The notes under the pieces are model-generated. The model was not told the DNA's origin. It made no database searches and was given only the letters and a program-made list of their open reading frames with translations. Below, piece by piece: positions 50,857-61,226 of a stretch of DNA of 64,000 nt. The stretch covers positions 98,266 to 162,265 of the forward strand of contig JANSLP010000045.1 in NCBI GenBank assembly GCA_029298735.1. The letters are read 5' to 3'. The position numbers and the translations under genes are program-made. Every line of letters starts with the position of its first letter. Position 1 is the first letter of the stretch. The stretch is from Ophiostoma sp. CBS 140.51 (Eukaryota; Ascomycota; Sordariomycetes; Ophiostomatales; Ophiostomataceae).

Positions 50857-53084
50857 CTTGACTGTCAGACAGTGACTGATGGAGAGGAACGTGCTTATGA
50901 TGGAGCACAAAATACGGAGAGAGTGGTTGAGTAGGGGAAAAATATGATAGAAAGTCTAAGGAACAGAAAATGACTTGCTCGTTTCGTGATGCTTCAACAA
51001 AAAGACAATGCTTGTGATAGGCTGCGAAAAGAAATAAATCTAGAGAACTGACAGTAAAAGAGAGAGCTTGTGGGGAAGAGAGAGGAGAGAGAACTGGAAA
51101 ATGGAAACACGGTCCGACCATGCAGCTCCTTTTAAGTCTGTGTGCCTCTGGGGAGGAGAGCTTCTTCCTGGGAAAAGAAGGGCCATCATAGGAATTGTGG
51201 GCATCGGAGAGAAAGGACCTCGTCATCACTGGTGGAGAGTAGGTATCAGACAGTTTTCCTATAGCCTCGATTTCCCATTCAAGGACCATCCATTTCCAAC
51301 TTTACAACTTTTTGACCTCTAAAAATCGTCCCATCTTAGGGCGGCCCGTCTCCGACTTCTATTCAGAGAGTCTGTCGAGGCTAGGTGGATGGTATTTCTA
51401 CCTGAAATGCTGCTATTATTCCGTTTTTGCAGCTATTCATCATAGCTGTCGAATAGAAAAGAAGAAGAGATGCCATGTCAGGAAAGACAAAGAGAGGAAG
51501 AGACTGACCCTGCGATCATGACAAGCTCCAAAGAGTGGGTCTTCAACTCCAGCTTACATCAAGAGCTCTTGGAAGCTCTCAGGAGCTATTGTGGGTCATA
51601 TTTTTCTCCTTTGCTCCTCTCTTTGCCTTCACCCCAGGAGAGCTCTCTTGTACTACAGGCGGGAAACGGCGGCAAAAAGGTACAGCAGCTATGTGGTGCA
51701 AGGCGAACTGCCGCTCAAGATGAGCTACATGAAGCACATCTATCGAGTACCCTTTTATTTTCATTAAAGGTAAGAGGAGGCGAGGTGAGAACAAGGTGAA
51801 AAGGACGAGGAGGAGAAGCTATTATGCTCGAAGAAGCAAGGAAAATGTCAAAAGACTAGCAAGCCGGCGAAGACGAGAGCCACTGGAGAAAACAAACAAA
51901 GAAGGAGAGGGTGGCAAAGGCGGAGCAATAGAGAGCGAGTGATACATTGGTTGAGGCCAAAAGACAACAATAGGAATATGGTGGATATCAAGTCAGTGAA
52001 GCAAGCTCCGCCGTGTTCTTGATAGCGGGTCCATGGGGAAGGACAGGAGAAGAAAAGCCAGGAAAGAGCGAGGAAGAGATGAGTATGGCCGTCAAGGCGC
52101 CGGTCGTCGGCCGAGAGCTCTTTCCCATCTGGAATGAAAAGGAAGCTTTGACGGCAGGAGCAGGTAGCTGCAGTGAGGCCGCTTTCGGGTCGTGTCGGGA
52201 AGGCACAAAATCAAAACAAGAATCGAAAAGGGAAGGAGCCAGAACTGGGAAGGAGGCACCACGTAATCAATCTTATCTGATGCCAGGCCGACACGAATTT
52301 GTGAGCGGCCTGGAAAGCGATTATATGCGAGAGGACTGAAAATTGACGCGATGTGATGTACGAAATTGATACCAGGAAGGCCATGTGATACCAAAGGTTG
52401 AAACAATCTTCACCATTCGGCCAAACGAGCAAACATCAGTTTACACATAACGCGCCTGTAGCACATAGATCCGCCATGGCAAGCATTTTTATGTTTTTGT
52501 GCTTATTGTGTTCGCGTTCCTGCATATTGTGTACCTGTGCATCGTACCTTTTGCACCTGAGAGTTCCTGGAAGCTGGGTCTGTTTGGGCTTGTTTGTGTG
52601 TGACAGGAGTGGGCGGAGCACGAGAGTGCAGAGAACAGCGGAAAGGTATGGCCAAATGTATGCTGTAGAATTTTCTTTGCATCTTCCTTTTGCACATTAT
52701 TTTAAATCCCTTCAAGAGCAGAACCTCAACCTCAACATGCCGACATCGCACGCATGCAAATGACATATCATTCCTAGGAAAGCTAACAAAAGCAGGAACA
52801 AGAATGACAGCATACACAACGACAAACAGCACATCAGTTAGAATGATGTTTGGGAAATTCACGTCCATTACACACCGGTTCACGAGGGAATATTGAGAAA
52901 AAAGACAAGTGAAAACAAAAGCGATTTAAGCTGACAATAAAATCATGTACCAGAAAAAAAAACACAAAGAGAGACGCCGTCACCAAGGATACACCGACAT
53001 ACAACCAAACTATGAAGCCGAAAGACATCCTGCCGAGCGATAAAAGATAAAGAAAAACAAAAGAAAAACAACACGACACCCATC
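50857..53084. promoter_or_regulatory. Leader/promoter of the bZIP gene and intergenic sequence
   Basis: From 50857 to about 52000 the + strand is purine-rich (GAGAGA and GAAGAAG runs), so the bZIP coding strand is pyrimidine-rich, matching the polarity seen at other genes here. From about 52000 to 53084 the composition is mixed and includes the 3' flank of the MARVEL-like gene. No further gene is supported. Confidence 0.4.
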
Positions 53085-53810
53085 CTAATATGTTGCCTGC
53101 TGCTGGCCGTAGACGGGCTGCTGCTGGTACTGCACCGGCGGCTGAGCATAATGGCCGGGCGCGGCCGTGGCCACGGGGGCACCCCCGGGGACAGAGCCGT
53201 CGACGGGGTAGACGTTGCCCTGGGCCTCCTTGTTGGGATCGTGCACACCACCAACGGGGGCGCCACCGACCTGGCCCAGCTCCGCCTGGTGCACGCCAGA
53301 AGACGGCTCAGCAATGCATGCCCGCACAAAGAAAAAGAGGTTCACAATCGACAGCACCCAGACCACGGCGCCCAGACCAGCACACGCCGCCAGAGCACCA
53401 CCCTCCTTCTTGGCGTAGCTATCGGCACCGACGCACACGCCGCCGTAGCAGACGGTCGACAGCCAGAACGAAGCCAGAGACGCAGACCAGGCCCAGGCAG
53501 ACAGCCAGAAGATGATGCTAAAGACGAAAGCGATGAGGGCAACGATGCGGTAGTAGTTCTGGGGCATCTTGAATTCGAGGAAGAAGAGGACGCCGTAGAT
53601 GATCCATGTCTTGATGACGACAAAGATGAGGAGACCAGACGCGCCAGAGTAGCCGCCGAGGTAGCCCGCATAGGAGCCAAAGACGGACAGGGCAAAGGCA
53701 GCAAGGGCGAGAATGACGACTGAAAGCACAACAATGGCGATACGGAGGGGCAGGATAAACGCTGGCAGCTTGGAGGGCACGCCGACCGCGGTGAGGCCGT
53801 TGAGAGTCAT
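53085..53810 (-). CDS. MARVEL-like four-TM membrane protein
   Basis: The product is 241 aa. I start at 53810 (MTLNGLTAVG); the frame is open further upstream, but that part reads as leader sequence and lies between a TATA-like site and this ATG. Four hydrophobic helices lie at about 22-44, 58-80, 86-108 and 138-162. Acidic, lysine or aromatic turns (FKMPQNYYR) and conserved Trp/Ser-rich helix 3 suit the MARVEL superfamily, found in fungal eisosome and vesicle membrane proteins. The C-terminal about 75 residues are Gly/Pro/Gln-rich, ending YGQQQATY, and probably cytosolic. Role in membrane organisation is inference from the family; the exact subfamily is not resolved. Confidence 0.75.
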   Translation of the reverse strand: MTLNGLTAVGVPSKLPAFILPLRIAIVVLSVVILALAAFALSVFGSYAGYLGGYSGASGLLIFVVIKTWIIYGVLFFLEFKMPQNYYRIVALIAFVFSIIFWLSAWAWSASLASFWLSTVCYGGVCVGADSYAKKEGGALAACAGLGAVVWVLSIVNLFFFVRACIAEPSSGVHQAELGQVGGAPVGGVHDPNKEAQGNVYPVDGSVPGGAPVATAAPGHYAQPPVQYQQQPVYGQQQATY

Positions 53811-54999
53811 CTTGAAGGTGGTGGTGGTGGTTGTGAGTCGTGAAACAAAGGAATTAGTTTGGTCGAAAGGTACAGAGGTCTGACGAGACAGGGCGGGTTG
53901 CTGGCGATGATGAGGATGGGAAGGAAAGATAAACGGAATACAAGCATGGGGACTGCCCCCTGTTCTTATATGGACAGAACAAGACCACCAACAGAAAACA
54001 GCCACAGCCGAGAACACCAGAAAAAGAAAAAGAAAATAACACAAGAGGAACTGACATGGGGTTCGGGAGTCGACACGGGAGGCCGTCCCCTTCGCCTCAC
54101 GCCAGACACAGCATCTCCCTTCAGCTGCAAGGCCCTACTAGCATCCCCTGCTGTCCTGGTGGCCTACGGCTGATGGGCCAATAGTGTATGACCATACTCT
54201 ACAGTCAACACCTCTGGCCCTTTTTTTCTTCTTTTACTCTTTGATGTCGGGCGGCAAGCCTCTTTCAGTCTTTATTTGCTACGGCTTATGCCGTGTTCTG
54301 CATTTTTGTATTTTGAACTTTGTACTCTGCATGCCCTTTCTGCATGCCCGTTTTGTAAATTTATTGCTTTATCGTTCTTCTACATTTTGATTCACAGTAC
54401 AACATACATTTTTCTAATGCTTGCCTTGTCTTTCTGGTCTTCCCTTTCACGAGCACAAAATTACCGTTGAAAGGTTCTTTGCCAAGCCGTGCCCCCGTGT
54501 CTCTTTGGCTCCCCTGAGAAAGAGCGTGGCAGGGTCTTGAAAAAAGCGCCCGCTCCCTCGCCTCTTGGCTTTCTACTTGGCAAGCCTTTTAACGGTTGGG
54601 CCAACAGAGAACAGAGATGGTGGCTGCTCAGCTCGTCAAGCCGAGCCCCTTGGTCTCTCTTTTGATCTGCCCTACTCAGTACAAACATGTCTCTTGATCA
54701 TCTTTTTGCTCGATGTAAAGATCCGGTGACGGAGAACAGTGAGGGAGATAAGAGGACAAAAAGAACAAGAGACGAGGCGACTACACCGGCTGTGCGTTTT
54801 TGTGGCGTTCCATGACCGCAGCCAGATATGTTTGAGATATTGAAAAAGGGATAGAAAAAGGCAAAAGAGAGACATACAGCCGCGTGAAAGCGTGGAGGTC
54901 GGGCGCAGTCGACTGAAAGGGAGAACAAGACATCCAAGAGCCAAAACAGGTGAGCCAGATCTCCTGCTTGTTTCAATATTGATTTTTTCTTGTGAGTAA
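53811..54999. other. Upstream of the MARVEL-like gene; otherwise nothing recognised
   Basis: The first 200 bases hold the likely MARVEL promoter. The remaining sequence to the RS-domain fragment has T-rich blocks (54200-54450) and no supportable gene. Confidence 0.45.
53965..53970 (-). promoter_or_regulatory. TATA-like box of the MARVEL-like gene
   Basis: CCATATAAGAAC reads on the minus strand, with TATAAG about 155 bases upstream of the chosen start codon. The position is suitable for a core promoter element and supports the shorter start. Confidence 0.4.
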
Positions 55000-55422
55000 T
55001 TACCTCCATCTTTTGAATATCTCTCTTTCAAAAGGCAGAATCGAGTTAACACGGCGAGAGACAGTGATGGTGGAGGTTACCTCAACCGTGACGATGGCGA
55101 GATCAAGGGTGCCAATGCTATTCCACTAGGCGAGCGCAAGTCTCATGGCAGCAGCAGCGGTGGTGACAGATACCGCGACCGCGATCGTGATCGGGACAGT
55201 AGCCACCGTGATCACCGCGACAGAGACGACAGAGATCGGCGGCCACCACGATCACGGTCAAGATCACCACGACGGGACCGGGACCGGCATAGTGGCTCAA
55301 GAGACGATCGGAGGAAACGGTCACCACCATCACGAGACCGCCGAGACAGTCGAGACCGAGACAGAGATCGTGACCGGGATCGGCACGGTGGCTCCGACAA
55401 GAGGAGGCGGGTAGAGACATAG
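55000..55422 (+). pseudogene. Orphan RS-domain 3' exon, no start codon
   Basis: An open frame runs from a stop at 54997 to TAG at 55420, about 140 codons, with no in-frame ATG. From about 55036 it reads NRVNTARDSDGGGYLNRDDG, then GANAIPLGERK, then dense Arg-Asp, Arg-Ser and Ser-Pro-Arg dipeptides ending DKRRRVET. This is a typical C-terminal tail of an SR-like splicing or mRNA-processing protein. A possible 3' splice site (AAAAGGCAG) lies just before the protein-like part, so it may be a last exon. No upstream exon or RNA-binding domain is visible within 1 kb. I infer a truncated or duplicated gene end; a gene with a distant first exon is the alternative. The parent family is not recognised. 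Confidence 0.45.
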
Positions 55423-58400
55423 CGGGTCTACGAAGTACATCTATCAATACCACATATTTCAAGCGACCATTTAGAGTACCTTGCCGCAACAGGATTCATC
55501 TCAGCTTTGAACTTGATACGAGACGTCGGCCCTCCGCGCGGCCTCCGAGCAAAGCGTCATCCCAAGTTGACCAGTTCTTGCAAGACAACCTGAGAAGAAG
55601 CTCGTGAAGTCCGATTGCTACCCTCTTCTGCCCCTTCCCCTTGTTCCCTGTTCTGCCCACCATTTTAAGCTTGGTTTTGGGCACTGCATTAGTCTGCCCG
55701 GCCTGCTACGGGTCGGGAGGGCCATCGAACAAGGGTTTCGACGTTGTATACACAATGAGGAGCTCTGCTTTGCCTGTGGAGTAGGCCGTACTACTGAGGG
55801 GAAGGTTGTACTTCTTATGGACACTGGAAGTTGTGCGCATTGCTCGTCTCCGGGAGCCGAGTTTGGGATGCAGGACCGTGTATCGTGCCAGCCTCGTCTG
55901 ATGCAGGCATACGACACTGAGATAATCATCGAGGTGTCGAGGGTGCTTTTATTTTAAACTCAAGCGTTAATTGCCTCTCAGACGTTGCAGTCAATACCTT
56001 GGCAAGAGGGTCTGAAAACAAGATCCAAGTATAGTGGAGGGCCAAAACAGCACATGTTACGGTGTCCATAGCCTGCTTGCGAGCTTGCTCAAAGCTTGCT
56101 TTTGTTCCTGCATTGAAACGCTAGAAGCTACAAGACCATGTGTCCGTCTGTGCCTGGACAGTCCTGATGTGTGTTATCACGTCTAGATGGTGGGAAGGCA
56201 ACATTTACAGAGGCAATATGCCATACCTAAAAATAGAAGACACCTGTTTTATTGTGTAAATAGTATTAATAGCATGAAAGTCGACTATTTCCGCTTCGGG
56301 ATAATTCAAATCCAAAAGGAATGGGACATGATCGAGACGCTTTACCCTTCACGCTGAGCCACGAGCTAGTGGATTGTTTCAACGAGATCCAATCGCCACC
56401 AAGGTAAGGACGAAGCGTCGTTTCATACTGTGAACTGTAGACTGGCAATTAGCAACCGAGAGGGCCGTCAGATGATGCATCGTATCGCCGGAGGCCCTTT
56501 TGCTGGCGGCCTCTGTTCTTCATCATAGCGGCTAATATGTATGGATGGCCTGGATATAGCATGATTGGGAAGGTGTTCGTGTGTGTTTGCGCTTCGCTCC
56601 TGCCTCTTCTCGGCAAGTACCACAGAAATATGGAAAGAGGGAAATAGGACAAGATGAGCGGTTGCCGATCGACGGTTGTGCCTTCCTGATGCACATCGTG
56701 AACCGAACTATGGAAGGTATCAGGGGGAAAGCACGTAAAGGGGGTAACAAAGGGAAGGCGCCATCCAGGAATACGAAAGGCCTCCAACGACAGTCCAATT
56801 GCGAATTGATTCGCCTTACTCTTTGACATAATGTCATCACAATGGGGTGACGACGACGCATGAAACGGCAAAACAATGATGGACGCAGATGTATGTCAGA
56901 TTACAGAGATGCTGCAAGTTGGCATGTGCGGTCCCTATTGGCTCACCATGAAAGCTTCAAGCCTTGCTTGGCCATGCATCCATCCTCGTTATTTTGTTCA
57001 CTCTATGCCTCACAGAACTTTGCAGCGCTTTGCTTGACGCCTCTCACGCGCATGTTTCAAGTGCTCGTCCCCATGTCCATCTGGCGTGGGTGTCGAAGTG
57101 ACGTACAAAGAGGGGCAGCTACAAAGTACAACCACGCAGTTGACCGCCCTGGGACTTGCTCTTTGGATCGGCAGTGCAAAGACCCTGAAATCGATGGGAC
57201 TTGGAAAGCTGAAGAAAAGAACAGAAATCCCAATTTAACAACATTAACAGATGGGAATAGGAGAAGACATACCAGCCTACTCGGACATACTATGCTCGTG
57301 AAACGAGACGGCGTCAACACTACTGAATATGCAAAAATGAAAAGACGAGAAACCCGAAAATAGGTGTGCCCGTCGAAATGCCGGTGCTGGTATCCATCAG
57401 TACTTTTGTTTTGGTGTCAAGAAAGACAGAAGTGTGTCAATTCCAAACAAGTGTCTCCTGCGGTCCACGGTCCATGGTCCCTTTCGATTGAGATCGAAAC
57501 TGAGGCCAGCTGAAGAAAAAGGCGCGGTCTACACCAGCCATCCATCGCCGGCGGGGCTATCTTTTTTGGTTGCTTTTGCCCCTCCTGCGAGTTGGACAAA
57601 ATGCCAGTAGCTTTGCTTTGGCCTGCCAGCACTGCCGGATCTGTGAACGGGCTCAATGCCCATGAGACAACGCGCGTCATTCTGTGGAGAATGGCGATGC
57701 CGAAGAAGAAAGAGGTGGCGCTTCGCTTCGTCTTCAGAGAATCAAGAAGAAAGAAGTCGTGATGAGAGGCCTCTGTCCATCATTCAACCGACAAGAAAAG
57801 AAGTGAAGAAAGCAAAGAAAGTAAGGATCTCGTCTGGGGGACAATCCCACGCTCCCTCTCCGAATCCGAGCAAGCTCACCCAATCCACCGACAAGGTGCC
57901 CCAGGCCTGTGACGTCGAGTGTAACCCTGCGTCCCCCTCCTTCAATTCGGCCTCTTGTTCCAGTGCTTTGATGCGAGATGCTCCATTCTCCATCACAACA
58001 CAGGATCGAGCTTCAGCTGCGTCGTCATCTGTTGCCTTTCCTGGCTACTTCAGACCTTCAGACCGCCCGTGTTGTCCACAATTGCAGGGTCTAAATCGCT
58101 TGGCAATGTGCAATTGGGGCCCTGAAAACAGTGAGAAGGAAGCAGAAGAGCTGTGGGAAGGCATCGAAATCGTCGCTCTGCAGCTGACAAGGTCCTTAGC
58201 ACGAAACGAAACCTCACATGGGAAAGGCGGGAAAGAAGGGGACAGAGGACACACAGGCACAAAGAAATAGGTGCACAGCATGCTCGGCGCTTGAAACAAG
58301 CATTGCGGGCTCCCTTGGCAGGGTGTTGGCATCGATTTTGGCGGGGGCTTGGCCACGGGGGTGAAGAAGATCGAGGGAAAAAGCCAAGAAATAGCTTTGG

Positions 58401-59424
58401 GAGCTTGCCGTGCCGTCTTGGTATTTGAAGGTTGTACACAGAATATGTAAATAAATCAACGTCAATTCAAACGACAACACTTTGATCAGATAACTCAATG
58501 CTCTCCATGCAGGGTCGTCTACCGAGCAATGCTAGAACAGAACCGTTTTCAACGTGCATTCTGCATTTGCCTTGCTCTTTTGGCTTTAACCTCGAAACAA
58601 CTGCCAGAAAGATATACCTGACAAACATGGGCTGAAAGTCAAACGAGAAGTAAGCGTCGGCGCGGGTCAGAAAGGGGAAACGTCAAAGGGGAAAGGGGTG
58701 AGGGGCAGGGCAGAAGGTCGCCGGCCAACAAAGAGGGGTTTTCAGGAACGAGCGCCAACAAGCTGGTGAGGAAAACACGACAATCGATTCATAGGAAATG
58801 ACGGGGTGAAGAGGAGGGGCAATGAGGGCGCCAAAGAAGCAACACCACTACGAGATGGGCACCGCCACCTCCGTCTGTTTCCCATCGTCCCTTCCGTTGG
58901 TGAGGAAACAGGAAGCTGAAGCGCGCAAAAAGTGAGGCAAGAGGGAGCCAAAAATAAGAATCTGCGCGGACAGGCCAGGAAGGCACGAAGCATGAACAGA
59001 CAAACAGGGATGGGCTTGGAAACTATGCCCGTCTAGTCCACTCCTGGCCTTCCAATCTTGTGCCCATCCTCGTCCATCCATCCAACGAGGTACTTCCGCC
59101 CTCCTTTTCGTCTTTCGTTCACACTAGTGTGGGGCCCGGCTGCGTAACACTGGAGCTGTCTCCTTCCTGCTTTCTGATGTTGCCTCTTTCCTGATCCCCT
59201 CTTGCACTCTTGCGCTCCTGCCCTCCCTGCCCTCCCCTCCACCACCTCCTGAGATGTCCCAGGTCGTTCCTGCCTGGTTGGGCTACCCACTCTTTCTTGC
59301 CCTGCAGCTCCAAGCTAACTCGGCAGGTCCATCGTAATCGTACGGATAGAGTATGTCGTTGGAGGGTCTCGTAGAGTCGAAGTCGTACGAAAGACGGCGA
59401 AGCTCCTGGATCTCGGTCAATGGG
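55423..59424. other. Intergenic region with no supportable gene
   Basis: Open frames such as 55604-55957, 56860-57363 and 57656-58270 (+) have no recognised domain. They overlap antisense frames and lack splice or promoter support. 58620-58960 is G/A-rich and 59050-59290 is C/T-rich on the + strand. No RNA gene or mobile element was identified. Confidence 0.45.
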
Positions 59425-59551
59425 TATTTAAAGACCCCGTCTCCTCCCCTCATCGTCTCCCCTCTTTTTTGTTTCTCTTCCTCTTCATCCACACATCTTC
59501 ACTTTACACTACACAAACACTTATTCAAACAACCACCCCCTCACATTCAAA
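59425..59551 (+). promoter_or_regulatory. Core promoter and leader of the CipC-like gene
   Basis: TATTTAAA lies at 59425-59432. It is followed by a C/T-rich block (about 59435-59500), then a C/A-rich leader and the start in the context TTCAAAATGG. A TATA box plus CT-block plus AC-rich leader is the pattern of strongly expressed fungal genes. Distance from TATA to ATG is 120-127 bases. Confidence 0.6.
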
Positions 59552-59980
59552 ATGGGTTTCTTCGATTTCGGTAAGTCCATCAAGAGCTCACACACTCTCG
59601 ACTACATTGATAACATTCACTAACACCCTCTCTCAGACGAGTCTCGCAACGCCCGCGACCAGGTCTACAACAACGACAACCACCACGAGAGCTCTCTGTC
59701 GCATGAGCTTCTCGGCGCCGGCGCCAGCTTCGCTGCCATGCACGAGTGGGAGAACCACCAGCGCGCTGAGGGCAAGACCGTCAGCCACGGCTTCGCCAAG
59801 GAGGCCATTGCCGCCCTGGCCGGTGCCGAGGTCGACAAGCTGGTCGAGACCAAGGGCCTCGACTTCATTGACCGCGAGAAGGCCAAGCACCACGCCAAGC
59901 AGAACGCCGAGCGCCTGTACGACCAGCAGTACGGCAACCAGGACCACTTTGACCCCAACGGCCCCCGCCCCAACTACTAG
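59552..59980 (+). CDS. CipC-like DUF3759 stress protein
   Basis: Exons 59552-59570 and 59637-59980 give 120 aa. The 66-nt intron has donor GTAAGT, a CTAAC branch site and acceptor CTCAG. The short first exon MGFFDFD is typical of the family. The core reads SLSHELLGAGASFAAMHEWE, then HGFAKEAIAALAGAEVDKLV, then ETKGLDFIDREKAKHHAK, matching CipC (concanamycin-induced protein C) of Aspergillus and relatives. These are small soluble, highly abundant proteins linked to stress, morphology and competitive growth; the biochemical role is unknown. No signal peptide or membrane helix is seen. The strong-looking promoter suits high expression. AATAAA occurs at 60044-60049. Confidence 0.9.
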
Positions 59981-60956
59981 GCGAGCTAGGCTGGACCACG
60001 GGCTTGGAGGAGGACAAGTTCTCTTTTATGAAAACTGAAATGAAATAAAAATGAAATGATTCAAGATTTGAGCCGTCAAGACTATTCTTCTGAACGAGCA
60101 GATCGAAAACAAAAAACCAAAATGCAAATGTGATTGTGATCGCAGGAATGAGAGCTGCTCAAAGCTATCTGCATCGTGTAAATGAAGCTGTCGAGCACAG
60201 ACAAACGCCTTGCCATTGCACCATTGGCATTGGTTACCAGGCATTGGTTACCAGCTCCCCAAGATTCGTCGTAAGATGTCTCATCATGTCGCAGTCTCAC
60301 AGATTAACACTCGCAACGGCCGATGGCACTGGCATTATGCCACAGAGAAGAAAGGCACAGCTTGAACCGTCTTGCAACATACCACAATGCCCCACGGCAC
60401 CCGCTTCTTGGAACAGCTCGAACAACCTGAGCAACTGGAGCTTGCTCAACTTGAATAGCTTCGACTATTTGATCAGACCGCTACTTTCTTTGCGCTCGCA
60501 CTCTCACACTAATAATGCATGCTGCACGCGCACCCTTTCGAACAAGTTCAAGGTACGAGTTACGAGAACGAGAACGGCGACAATCCATGAGCGCCCCTCT
60601 TTCTCTCCTGGTGGCCCTGAATTCATAGTCTGCCCCTGAAATGAGGCCAGGAGAAAGCGAACACCAGGACGGCGCCAGAGCATTTCCAGGGACAAAGAGG
60701 GGTAAACCCGTACAAACTCCCGAGCAATGTTTCTGAGCTTTCCTCATCCGGATAGGAGCTTCATCGGCGCGCGCGGTCTTTGGTCTTTGCGTTGACACGG
60801 CGTTTCACTGCCACCTTTTCCCTCAACCCAAAAACGTCATTGCCGACCACTGAGAGTGAGTCCCACTAATAAACAGGGGTTGTCTGTCCATATGACTCAG
60901 CAGGAACATCTTCCATCATTGAGAGGTTTCCTCCTGCGACAGTGGAAAAGCACTGA
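59981..60956. other. Intergenic between the CipC-like gene and TRM61
   Basis: The span holds the CipC-like 3' UTR and a 14-bp duplication. Open frames at 60130-60639 (+) and 60481-60798 (-) overlap each other and show no domains, so no gene is called. Confidence 0.5.
60227..60254. repeat. Tandem repeat, 2 x 14 bp
   Basis: Two perfect adjacent copies of GCATTGGTTACCAG are seen between the CipC-like gene and TRM61. Confidence 0.9.
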
Positions 60957-61039
60957 CACGTGACATCTCCCGTCAATTTAGGTGTGGATTGGTGCCTGCA
61001 CGTGGTAATTGTGTGGGCCCCCAGACGCGATATCACGTG
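60957..61039 (+). promoter_or_regulatory. Three CACGTG boxes upstream of TRM61
   Basis: CACGTG occurs at 60957-60962, 60999-61004 and 61034-61039, about 190-270 bases before the start codon. Two fit the extended RTCACGTG site of Cbf1-type bHLH factors (the first on the minus strand, the third on the plus strand). Three copies in 83 bases are unlikely by chance and suggest a real regulatory site. The factor is inferred, not shown. Confidence 0.5.
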
Positions 61040-61226
61040 CCCGTGCCTTTCTGTTAGAGCACTCAGAGAATATCTCTTATCGCTCCTCTTATCGCGATTC
61101 AGAGACCGTCGTCGAGCTCCACTAAAAAGTTTTCGAGATTCGAAGTCGACGACTTGAAGCCTCGAGACAGAATACGACAAGGCAATTCGACAGACGGCAG
61201 ACTCCTTCACCACGCATACAGCCACC

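Noticed and set aside
56860..58270. Two + strand frames of 167 and 204 codons
   Set aside because: No domain, atypical composition and overlap with antisense frames; not enough to call genes.
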